Assembly (NCBI GenBank): GCA_016930735.1 | Contig: JAFGGF010000184.1 | Location: 1-6,438, forward strand | Source of the DNA: Prolixibacteraceae bacterium | GTDB lineage: Bacteria > Bacteroidota > Bacteroidia > Bacteroidales > Prolixibacteraceae | Direction: 5' to 3' | DNA length: 6,438 bases | In this document: positions 1-6,438 of the stretch, piece by piece | Numbering within the stretch: the stretch's first letter is position 1 | How the letters are laid out: every line of letters starts with the position of its first letter | Notes under the pieces: generated by a model | What the model was told of the DNA's origin: nothing | What the model saw: the letters and a program-made list of their open reading frames with translations, nothing else | Database searches by the model: none | Made by a program: the position numbers and the translations under genes

Positions 1-2490
1 CGGCGGTTCAGCTCTTTTTTCAACCACTACTGTTTTTCTGATAATATCTTCTTTTCCCGATTCTTTGTTTAAAACGGCAAGGACAACGTTGTATTCGCCC
101 GCCCTGTTATAAACATGCTGTGGGTTTTCAAGTGTAGAAGTATTATTTTCTCCAGAAGAGGGGTCGTCAAAATTCCATGCATAGCTATTTGCATTTTCCG
201 ATGTGTTTTTAAAAGCAATTGTTGCCGGTTCTACTGCATTGTTATTTTGTATTTCGAAATCAGCGGCCGTAACCACAACAGGTGCATTAATGTTTACAAA
301 TTGCGAATATGTGTTTGTTAATCCTGAAGATTTGTTTGTTGCCTTTAATTCAACGCTGTACCTCCCGGGTTTCGAAAATGTATGAACCGGATTAGATTTA
401 TTTGAAACATTATCTGAAGATTCGGGGTCGCCGAAATTCCATTCATACATATCGGCATCGGCAGAAACATTGGTGAAAGACATTCGGAAAGGCGAATCTG
501 TATTTGCATTTCCTATATCAAATTTTGCAACCGGGCGAATTACTGGTTCAACTGGTTGTGCAACAATTACAAAATCTGAAAAGGCCTCAGTGGTACCCGA
601 ATTTTCATTTTTTACTGTAAGTTCAACTTTATAAGTTCCCGGTGTTGCATATGTATGCGTGGGATCTTTTAATACCGATGTATTTTCACCTGAGCTCGGA
701 TCACCGAATTTCCACGAATACACCTGTGCATCGGTTGAAGCATTGACAAAGGAAACAGTAACTGGCCCTGGTTTATTATTATTTACGATAGTAAACTTTG
801 CTACAGGTTTAATCACTGTTTTAGCCTGTGCCGTAATAATTACATAATCGGAGAAGGTACTTTTTTCTCCTGATTTTGAATTTGTGGCTACCAGAACCAC
901 TTTATACCTTCCCGCTTTTATATAATTATGAGAAGGTGATTGTTCTGCCGATGAATTGTTGCCGGAATCAGAATCACCAAAATCCCATAAATAATCATCG
1001 GCATTTTCCGATTCATTGGAGAATGAGATATTCGCAGGCTCCTGTACATTGTTATTAACGATCGAGAATTTTGCGGCCGGAGGATTCGATGGTTCAGTAA
1101 TTACAACATAATCGGATGCAGTACTGGTTTCAACAAAATTTTCGCTTGATGTAGTTAAAACAACTTTGTACCTTCCGCCATTGGTATAAGTGTGAGTTGG
1201 GTTTTCTTTGTCGGAAAAATTAGTGCCACCTGATTCCGGGTCACCAAAATCCCATGAGTAAGTAGTTGCATTAAGCGAATTATTAATAAAAACAATTGTT
1301 GCCGGGCCAAGGACATTGTTGTTTTTTATACTAAACCTGGCTTCAGGAGGCTTAGGCATTTCTTTAATAGTTATAACTTCTGAGAATTTGGCTGGCTTTT
1401 TGGCCGAGCCATAAGCCGACAAAGTAACGTTAAAACTTCCGGGATTTTGATAAATATGGACAGGGTCGGTTTCGGTTGATGTATTGCTGTTTCCCGAAGC
1501 AGGGTCGCCAAAATCCCATTCGTATTTTGAAGAATATAACGAGGTGTTTTTAAACACAACAGTCGATGGAGCTGTTACCGACGACTGGTCGTAAATAAAC
1601 TTTGCCTGGGGGAGATTTTGCTCTTCGATAACAACATCCTTTTTTACCTGGTCTGTTAATCTGCTAAAATTGTTTTTTACGGTTAATTCAACTGTATAAA
1701 CACCTGGCTGGGTATATTTATGGTCGGCATCTTTTTTATCCGATTCATTCTTTTTTTTCGATGACGGGTCGCCAAAGTTCCATTTGAATACATCGCCGTT
1801 AACCGATTTATTGATAAATTTTACATTGGCAGGTGGCTGTTGGTTATTGCCTTCTATCTCGAAATCGGCAATAGTAGCTTCATGTGTTTTTACCTCAATA
1901 CTTTGATAATATTTATTTTCCAGCTTCGATTGTGTATTCCGCGCAATTAACGCGATTGAATAAATTCCTCCTTTTTCATAAGTGTGTTTTGGGTCTTTTT
2001 CAAACGAAATATTTTTTACGCCCGAGTCGGGGTCTCCAAAATCCCACTGGTATTCATTTGCATATGACGACTTATTTAAAAATGTAGCTTCGCATGGAGC
2101 ATAACTGTTATTACTTATCGAAACTATCTCAAATATTGCCTGGGGCTCATTTTCTTTATTAACATAAACACTAATGTTGACCTTCTGAATATCGCCTTCG
2201 AAATCGGTTTTATAATACCATACTATTGCTTTTTCTGTACCCGGAGAAATATTCGAGCCTATATCGCCATAAACCGACGAAGCTTTTACCTGACTGCCTT
2301 CATAAGTCATTATAAGTATCACGCTAAACGATTTAGAGCCATCGGTAGGAGTGATGTCGTAGGTGATAAGTACCTTATCTTCCGAAATATTTGTTTTTAC
2401 ATTAGAAGCATAGTTCTCCTGCGTATGCCCGCTTTTACCCAGGAGAAATATAATGGTTAAAAGGAAGAGGAATTTAATTCGAATTTTCAT
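1..2490 (-). CDS. Secreted multi-PKD-domain protein, 3' end outside window
   Basis: The frame starts at ATG 2490-2488 and stays open for 830 codons to the window edge, so the C-terminus is missing. Residues 1 to about 23 form a signal peptide: basic start MKIRIK, then a hydrophobic core, with likely cleavage near GHT/QEN and no lipobox Cys. Residues about 30-112 form a beta-rich domain ending in a GDIG...SPGTEK-IVWYY-TDF pattern, which resembles N-terminal domains of some secreted Bacteroidetes proteins (from memory). Eight PKD (Ig-like beta-sandwich) modules follow, with core Trp at 149, 237, 325, 413, 502, 593, 684 and 772 in W-(D/N/K)-F-(G/D)-D. PKD modules usually act as extracellular spacers or binding surfaces in adhesins, enzymes and gliding or T9SS cargo. 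No enzymatic domain is visible. A T9SS sorting domain, OmpA domain or catalytic domain could lie beyond the edge. The start is supported by the signal peptide. The upstream sequence is A-rich without a Shine-Dalgarno, and a candidate promoter lies about 90 nt upstream. It follows tssF on the same strand, but a T6SS role is only a guess. Confidence 0.92.
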   Translation of the reverse strand, partial: MKIRIKFLFLLTIIFLLGKSGHTQENYASNVKTNISEDKVLITYDITPTDGSKSFSVILIMTYEGSQVKASSVYGDIGSNISPGTEKAIVWYYKTDFEGDIQKVNISVYVNKENEPQAIFEIVSISNNSYAPCEATFLNKSSYANEYQWDFGDPDSGVKNISFEKDPKHTYEKGGIYSIALIARNTQSKLENKYYQSIEVKTHEATIADFEIEGNNQQPPANVKFINKSVNGDVFKWNFGDPSSKKKNESDKKDADHKYTQPGVYTVELTVKNNFSRLTDQVKKDVVIEEQNLPQAKFIYDQSSVTAPSTVVFKNTSLYSSKYEWDFGDPASGNSNTSTETDPVHIYQNPGSFNVTLSAYGSAKKPAKFSEVITIKEMPKPPEARFSIKNNNVLGPATIVFINNSLNATTYSWDFGDPESGGTNFSDKENPTHTYTNGGRYKVVLTTSSENFVETSTASDYVVITEPSNPPAAKFSIVNNNVQEPANISFSNESENADDYLWDFGDSDSGNNSSAEQSPSHNYIKAGRYKVVLVATNSKSGEKSTFSDYVIITAQAKTVIKPVAKFTIVNNNKPGPVTVSFVNASTDAQVYSWKFGDPSSGENTSVLKDPTHTYATPGTYKVELTVKNENSGTTEAFSDFVIVAQPVEPVIRPVAKFDIGNANTDSPFRMSFTNVSADADMYEWNFGDPESSDNVSNKSNPVHTFSKPGRYSVELKATNKSSGLTNTYSQFVNINAPVVVTAADFEIQNNNAVEPATIAFKNTSENANSYAWNFDDPSSGENNTSTLENPQHVYNRAGEYNVVLAVLNKESGKEDIIRKTVVVEKRAEPP
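19..2139 (-). repeat. Tandem array of eight PKD-encoding modules
   Basis: Eight protein-level repeats of 88-91 residues (264-273 nt) lie head to tail within the secreted protein. Approximate residue ranges are 118-202, 207-288, 296-376, 384-465, 473-553, 564-644, 655-735 and 743-824. Each begins with an (A)-x-F strand, has the W-x-F-x-D loop in the middle, then an (H)-x-(Y/F) strand and a final V-x-L or S-x-A strand. Spacing between the core Trp residues is 88, 88, 88, 89, 91, 91 and 88. Modules 6 and 7 share a longer proline-containing linker (VIKPVAKF and VIRPVAKF), suggesting they arose from one another. The DNA copies are well diverged, so the array is not a recent slippage product. The text at the edge (EKRAEPP) looks like the linker to a ninth module. 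Confidence 0.9.
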
Positions 2491-2579
2491 TTTTTCAGTT
2501 TTTAATTCCGTAAATATAATGGCAATTGCACAAAATATATTTACTGAAATTTAATTGTTCATTTTTGAAATTAAACATT

Positions 2580-2609
2580 CAAATTTATTAAATTGTTTTG
2601 ACAGTTCAA
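2580..2609 (-). promoter_or_regulatory. Predicted Bacteroidetes-type promoter for the PKD gene
   Basis: On the minus strand, TAAATTTG (2587-2580) matches the Bacteroidetes -7 consensus TAnnTTTG exactly. Nineteen bases upstream is TTG (2609-2607, within ATTG, three of four of the -33 TTTG). It lies in the 125-nt gap between the tssF stop and the ATG of the secreted PKD protein. Transcription would begin a few bases downstream of 2580, giving a leader of about 80-85 nt. The gap is very AT-rich, so a chance match is possible, but the spacing is right and no comparable pair was seen in the gaps between the tss genes. Confidence 0.5.
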
Positions 2610-2615
2610 TTGTAA

Positions 2616-4460
2616 TCAGTCAGTAAAAATCCTATAAGGCAGAAGGTTAACTGAATTTTGTATTAACAGGGTTTTTAATTCTTCCGTTTTATGGTTTATA
2701 TCTTCTGCAGTTAAATTGTTGTTTTCGTTCAATGAAAGGTAAATATCCATTGTACGGCTCATGCCTTTTCCGGGCGAGGGGTCAAGCCATACACCTTTTT
2801 TTACTTCTGCATTTTTCAGGTCGTTACCAAACTGTTCGAAACATAAAGCTTTTATGTCCTCAACAGTAACGATTTTACCCTTTGATAACAATGCCCTTCT
2901 CAGGCTGTTGATTTTATCATTTTTCGACATTTTATGCCTGCCTCCGGCTGTTTGTGTCATTAGGGTTACTGTTTTTTCGTTGATGTCAACACCCTTGTAA
3001 ACCAATAGTTTTGAGCCTGGCCTGATTTTATTGGCAGTTTCGCCTGCCATCGACCAGAACTGTACAGATATCCTATCGTATTCAGCTTTCGATTCTAATA
3101 TAAGATATGAGCTCAATTCATCGGTTGTACCCGAAGAATTGGTTCGTTGCTGAAGCCTTGTAAGTATCTGGTCGAGTTGTTTTAATTCCGAAGAAATCAG
3201 GTCGGCTCCTTTAGCCGAAAAAGCAGCAGCTTCGTCTCTAGCCAGGCTGATGAGGTGGCTTAACACTTCTTTTGCGCCCCGCGAATCAAAACGGCTTATT
3301 CCGCCCTGCCTTATAATGTATGAATAACCGTGTCCATTATTATCAATCGAAGTTTTAGGTAAATAGATATTGTCGCTGCTGTCAGAAACTTTATTTAAAT
3401 CGAAAAATAACTCGTCTGTTGCCAAAGGAATAATATTGGTTCCTTTAACCACTGAATGGGCTGATTCATTCAGTTCCCTGTTTATTACCGGAAAACAATT
3501 CAATGAAATTATTAGGTCGTTGACTTCGTCACTTGAAACAGGTTGGGGAAATTCAACTTCAACCCATAAGATATCCTTATCAAAAACATGTAGCTTTTTA
3601 TCCTTAATTGCCGATAAAATATAAGGTTGATATTCACTCCCGGCAAAGTCTTGATATGAATAATCCCCGTTTTTTAATGTGAGGAATTTTTTACTGTAAA
3701 AGTCATGAATATAATGGCAGGTTTTATAGGAAATATTGTTGTCCTTTTTTATAACTTCGAATAAGGATTTTTCCTGTTCACTTAATCCTACACCCTTGAT
3801 GAATTTAACTTCCCTGCCGTTAATTTTCCATTTTGCAGAATGCAATATCTGGTAAAACCGGCTTTCTTCACGTATGTTTTTGAATGAGAAAAAGAAGGAT
3901 AAGCCATCAAGTTTTTCAATCAGTGGGTCAAGTTTAATTCCTATAAAAAACTTTGAATATTCGGGTATATAGCCAGATGGTACTTCTGTAAGTAATTCTT
4001 TATACATCCCGTCCATTTCGTAAAGATGCCTGCCTGTTATCAGGTATTTTATTTCCCCGTTAAAAAGTGCGCAACTGGTAATGGGAGTAAAATATATTTC
4101 CTTACGGCCTGATTCACCTTCCTGGCTGTCTGGTTTCTGAATGGATGCATTGTAATAAAACTGATAAAAGTCTTTTAATATAATCCTTGGTTGCAAAGGT
4201 TTAGCATATGCAACAGCATGTGCCGGGAAATGCACCATAATATTCCGGCTGAACAGTAGTTCCAATAGTTTTTCAACTATCCGTGCATCCGTTCTGTTTA
4301 TCTCCCGTGAGATGCTATGCAATTCCTCGGCAAGAGCTCCTATCAATAAGCTCAATACCGGGTCGAAAGAATTTATATCCTGGACATCTTTATATCCCCA
4401 TATTTTGGAGGCATTCTTCATTATCCTCCTTTTAATGGTGTCGATTGAATCAATTGACAT
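2616..4460 (-). CDS. tssF: T6SS baseplate subunit TssF (Bacteroidetes T6SSiii type)
   Basis: This 614-residue protein matches the usual TssF length of about 600. In characterised T6SSs, two TssF copies with one TssG form the cytoplasmic wedge on which the sheath is built. Signatures seen: an N-terminal helical block (18-70) with SKIWGY and SFDPVLSLLIGALAEEL; INCFPVINR-like SLNCFPVINREL (319-330); the family-typical GGISRFDSRGAKEVL (386-400) followed by ARDEAAAFS (407-415); and a C-terminal region LRRALLSKGKIVTVEDIK (520-537) resembling baseplate wing proteins. The N-terminus lacks the proteobacterial YYNREL-type opening, as expected for the Bacteroidetes branch. ATG 4460 is used. Met14 (4421) has an AAGGAGG only 3 nt upstream, but no conserved element lies before it to settle the choice. 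It begins 52 nt after tssE in the same operon and ends with TGA 125 nt before the PKD gene. It is cytoplasmic, with no signal peptide. The frame is intact. Confidence 0.93.
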   Translation of the reverse strand: MSIDSIDTIKRRIMKNASKIWGYKDVQDINSFDPVLSLLIGALAEELHSISREINRTDARIVEKLLELLFSRNIMVHFPAHAVAYAKPLQPRIILKDFYQFYYNASIQKPDSQEGESGRKEIYFTPITSCALFNGEIKYLITGRHLYEMDGMYKELLTEVPSGYIPEYSKFFIGIKLDPLIEKLDGLSFFFSFKNIREESRFYQILHSAKWKINGREVKFIKGVGLSEQEKSLFEVIKKDNNISYKTCHYIHDFYSKKFLTLKNGDYSYQDFAGSEYQPYILSAIKDKKLHVFDKDILWVEVEFPQPVSSDEVNDLIISLNCFPVINRELNESAHSVVKGTNIIPLATDELFFDLNKVSDSSDNIYLPKTSIDNNGHGYSYIIRQGGISRFDSRGAKEVLSHLISLARDEAAAFSAKGADLISSELKQLDQILTRLQQRTNSSGTTDELSSYLILESKAEYDRISVQFWSMAGETANKIRPGSKLLVYKGVDINEKTVTLMTQTAGGRHKMSKNDKINSLRRALLSKGKIVTVEDIKALCFEQFGNDLKNAEVKKGVWLDPSPGKGMSRTMDIYLSLNENNNLTAEDINHKTEELKTLLIQNSVNLLPYRIFTD

Positions 4461-4512
4461 ACTTTAATGAATTATAATCTAATTTTTTTAAATCGGAACA
4501 TCACCACAATTT

Positions 4513-4941
4513 TTAATATGAAAGCGGTCCTATAAAAAAAGTCTCGTGATGTTCAAATGGCTCATTTGTTTTATTAATGGTTCCGTTAATAATCATGTTT
4601 ATCTGTGTTTTTACCCTCCTGTTTTTAACAATCTTGCTTAATTCTACCTGCTCTATCTGAAGGTTTATTGAAATATTCGACAGCCTTTTTTCATTGTTTC
4701 GGATCGATTTATGTATCGATTTTTTTAATTCATCTTTTAACAGATGAGTGTTGTAAATATTCTCAAAATCGTATTTCCAAATTTCTGTCCCAAAATCAGG
4801 GGCATGCCTAACTTCATTATATGCAGTAACCGTAACTAAATGGATGATATTATGAATTGATTTTTTCATATCAATCCTCCTGGCATCCTTCTGGTCTTTT
4901 ATCTCTTTTAATTGAAGTGGTATGTCGAGATATTCTTCCAA
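4513..4941 (-). CDS. tssE: T6SS baseplate subunit TssE (gp25-like), TTG start
   Basis: A 142-residue protein of the phage T4 gp25 / TssE family (usual length 130-150), the wedge component that links the baseplate to the first sheath ring. Seen: an IPL...SI-N-I opening (7-32); the gp25 core HAPDFGTEIWKYDFENI (46-62) carrying the conserved D-x-FG and W-x-(Y/F)DF; a helix with KKSIHKSIRNNEKRL, corresponding to the (I)-x-(x)-EPRL segment; and C-terminal ETFFIGPLSY, typical of the Bacteroidetes branch. No ATG precedes the conserved IPL segment. The frame opens after a TGA at 4971-4969, and TTG at 4941-4939 is the only usual start codon that keeps that segment (ATT just upstream is a rarer option). 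Internal ATG 4869 has an AGGAGG six bases upstream but would delete the first 24 residues of the domain. The gene starts 23 nt after the tssK stop, implying co-transcription. Confidence 0.88.
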   Translation of the reverse strand: MEEYLDIPLQLKEIKDQKDARRIDMKKSIHNIIHLVTVTAYNEVRHAPDFGTEIWKYDFENIYNTHLLKDELKKSIHKSIRNNEKRLSNISINLQIEQVELSKIVKNRRVKTQINMIINGTINKTNEPFEHHETFFIGPLSY

Positions 4942-4964
4942 AATAGTATAAATTAAAGTTTTGT

Positions 4965-6101
4965 TTAATCAGCCAGGAAACTCCGTTTGGCTTTTTGTTC
5001 CTTAACAAAAATATTTGTCTCTTTTTTCTTCCCTATATATGCCAGTGATTCGAGTTTTTCAAACAATAAGGCTATTATTTGCATAAATTCACCAAACTGT
5101 TCTATACTTACAAGAATATCGAAATGAAGGTATTCGAAGTTTATACAATAAACCAAGAGTTTTTCAAAATCGCCCTGCTTTAATTCCGACCAGTTAGTAA
5201 AATAGTTCAGCAATTCTTCTTTGTTCTCAGAGCTGTTTGAATCAATCGTATTCCTTATTAAACGTGCCGACGTGGCAATATATTCAAACAGGCATATCGG
5301 CGGCTTATCCTGAATTTCCCAATGGAGCCTTAATTGGTTTGTTGTCATAAAATACAATAAATTCTCTGATAAAGACAAAACTGATTTTGCCAGAGTTGAA
5401 TCCTGCCCCTTTTCTTTAATTTTCCTGATAATACTTAAAAGGTTAAGTTCAAGCTGGCTGTAAAATTTTTCAGCAGAAGCATAAAAATCAATTAAATCAT
5501 TATGCGATTTAATGCTCATACAAGGCGGAATATAGTCTTCTAAAATTTCCGGTTTTTCCTGATTTATTTTCATTTTCCCTATAAAAAAAGAAAACGGGTG
5601 TGCCCCTTCAGTCGCAATTTGTTTTTCCGGAATGATATTTATTTTATAAGAGGGGATTGAAAACGGGTATCTCGGGGGCTCCTCGTTTGCATCAAGGTCT
5701 CCAAACGGATGCCGGTTGAAGATATCTGCCGAAAGCAAAATATAATATACCTCATTACTATCTTTGGCAGAGGCATTGAGTTCATGCGAAATGTTAACTT
5801 CAAATTCAGGTATTTGCTGGCCTTCCAGTATTTCAATCCTACCCCCTCCACTCGTAACCGCACGGCATTGGAGTATTGTTGCCTTCAGGAATTTCTGGTT
5901 GTCGATCTTAAAAACTGTTTTTATCGATTTCCCCGATTGAGCATCCATAGGAAGCAATCCGTAATTTTTATTGTTCAGGAGTCCTGCAAAAATATCCTTA
6001 ACCTGGTCAGTAAAGGCATTGTCCTGTTGGATGAAATGATCCTTGCTTATTTTCATCCCGTTTTCCCAGTTGACGTTGTAATACGTTAATTTTGGTGGCA
6101 T
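4965..6101 (-). CDS. tssK: T6SS baseplate-to-envelope connector TssK
   Basis: A 378-residue cytoplasmic protein. TssK forms trimers that bind the TssF/TssG wedge through the N-terminal part and the envelope complex through the C-terminal head. Seen: N-terminal VNWENGMKISKDHFIQQD (10-27), the TssK W-x-x-GM-x-(h)-x-x-HF-x-Q signature; NEEPPRYPFSIPSY (139-152), typical of the Bacteroidetes branch; YIPPCMSIKSHNDL (190-203), the conserved YIPP(C) element that opens the helical middle; and a helical C-terminal half (205-360) ending in a basic tail. It is shorter than proteobacterial TssK (about 445 residues), as usual for Bacteroidetes, whose T6SS lacks TssJ, TssL and TssM, so the head must dock to a different envelope partner. 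ATG 6101 directly precedes the conserved segment. Upstream is AT-rich with no Shine-Dalgarno. It lies 41 nt after tssG. Confidence 0.91.
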   Translation of the reverse strand: MPPKLTYYNVNWENGMKISKDHFIQQDNAFTDQVKDIFAGLLNNKNYGLLPMDAQSGKSIKTVFKIDNQKFLKATILQCRAVTSGGGRIEILEGQQIPEFEVNISHELNASAKDSNEVYYILLSADIFNRHPFGDLDANEEPPRYPFSIPSYKINIIPEKQIATEGAHPFSFFIGKMKINQEKPEILEDYIPPCMSIKSHNDLIDFYASAEKFYSQLELNLLSIIRKIKEKGQDSTLAKSVLSLSENLLYFMTTNQLRLHWEIQDKPPICLFEYIATSARLIRNTIDSNSSENKEELLNYFTNWSELKQGDFEKLLVYCINFEYLHFDILVSIEQFGEFMQIIALLFEKLESLAYIGKKKETNIFVKEQKAKRSFLAD

Positions 6102-6142
6102 ATCTGTATTTTAATTAATTTGTAATTTCATTTCATCTGTGT

Positions 6143-6438
6143 TTATAAAACTGTTCCGTAGCCCAGGTATGAGTTTGTCATTCCCGAAACATTGTTTAAT
6201 ATAAACGATTCTTGTTCTTCATTAAATATTAAATTGGTTTCCACATCAAATTCCATAGGGACAAAATAACTATAAAAGCAATTTAATACATGTTCCAGTG
6301 TCCCGTTATTAAAAAAAAGTTTAGGATTATTGTTATTTATAGGTCCGATATTGTAAACCATTTTCCCCACAAATCCTTCTACACTGGAATCAAGGATTGA
6401 ATTATCACCTAAAATGATTTTTCCTAAATTCTTGTTAG
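6143..6438 (-). CDS. tssG: T6SS baseplate subunit TssG, C-terminal part (5' end outside window)
   Basis: Ninety-seven C-terminal codons plus TAA of a gene that enters from the right edge, with no stop back to position 6438. The GTG at 6370 is an internal Val, not a start. Seen: LGDNSILDSSVEGFVGKM followed by NIGPI, matching the TssG pattern of LG-x-(n/s)-x-LG, then a variable strand, then (I/L)GPL; NGTLEHVLNCFYSYF, the amphipathic helix found after GPL in the family; a V-x-x-(L/I)-x-F strand; and C-terminal YLGYGTVL, corresponding to LG-x-x-T-x-L. TssG is the single-copy core of the wedge that clamps two TssF subunits and binds TssK trimers. Its place directly before tssK, tssE and tssF supports the call, since the C-terminal 97 residues alone are weakly diagnostic. 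Confidence 0.82.
   Translation of the reverse strand, partial: NKNLGKIILGDNSILDSSVEGFVGKMVYNIGPINNNNPKLFFNNGTLEHVLNCFYSYFVPMEFDVETNLIFNEEQESFILNNVSGMTNSYLGYGTVL

Noticed and set aside
115..1058. Several plus-strand open frames of 60-68 codons in the left part.
   Set aside because: They are opposite the continuous PKD frame on the minus strand and recur in parallel with its repeats, so they are shadows of it.
2532..2539. TATATTTT as a second -7 box for the PKD gene.
   Set aside because: It lacks the final G of TAnnTTTG and has no TTG at 17-23 nt upstream; the element at 2580-2587 is better.
2550..2575. Inverted repeat TTTAATT / AATTAAA between tssF and the PKD gene as a terminator.
   Set aside because: It is a seven-pair stem of A-T pairs only with a 12-nt loop and no clear U-tract, so it is expected by chance in such AT-rich DNA.
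4419..4431. AAGGAGG just upstream of Met14 in tssF as evidence for a shorter TssF.
   Set aside because: The spacer is only 3 nt, and the motif is explained by Arg-Arg encoded as AGG AGG. The same codon pair occurs twice in tssE. Bacteroidetes rarely depend on Shine-Dalgarno sequences.
5709..6089. Plus-strand open frame of 126 codons opposite tssK.
   Set aside because: It lies wholly antisense to a well-supported tssK, and its translation shows no recognisable domain or biased composition. The same applies to the plus-strand frames at 2761-3000 and 3370-3624 opposite tssF.
6143..6370. A stand-alone 75-residue protein starting at GTG 6370.
   Set aside because: The frame continues upstream without a stop to the window edge, and the extra residues complete the TssG LGDNS...GFV segment, so it is the tail of tssG.

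Overview
The window reads as a chromosomal piece of a Bacteroidota (Bacteroidetes) genome. Support comes from AT-rich coding DNA, starts without Shine-Dalgarno sequences, one good Bacteroidetes-type promoter (TTG, 19 nt, TAAATTTG), a secreted PKD-repeat protein, and type VI secretion (T6SS) baseplate proteins of the divergent Bacteroidetes kind (T6SSiii). Family calls come from recognised motifs and layout, without any database search. The genus cannot be decided from this window.

Every gene lies on the minus strand, so transcription runs from the right edge (6438) to the left edge (1). Right half (6438 to 2616): four baseplate genes in the order tssG (3' end only), tssK, tssE, tssF, separated by 23 to 52 nt and with no visible promoter or terminator between them. 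This is almost certainly one operon, whose upstream part lies outside the window. In characterised T6SSs, TssE, TssF and TssG form the wedges of the baseplate. TssK links the wedges to the envelope complex, and the contractile sheath is built on this platform. No sheath, Hcp, VgrG, ClpV, effector or immunity gene, and no TssN-TssR-type envelope gene, is visible here.

Left part (2490 to 1): one uninterrupted reading frame of at least 830 codons, open at the window edge. It encodes a signal peptide, an N-terminal beta-rich domain and eight tandem PKD modules. A 125-nt gap with its own predicted promoter separates it from tssF, so it may be transcribed independently of the T6SS operon, by read-through from it, or both. 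Its role is unknown. It is exported and repetitive, fits a surface or periplasmic spacer or adhesin, and is the least explained item in the window.

There is no gene-free stretch over 300 nt. I found no RNA gene, mobile element, CRISPR array or origin.
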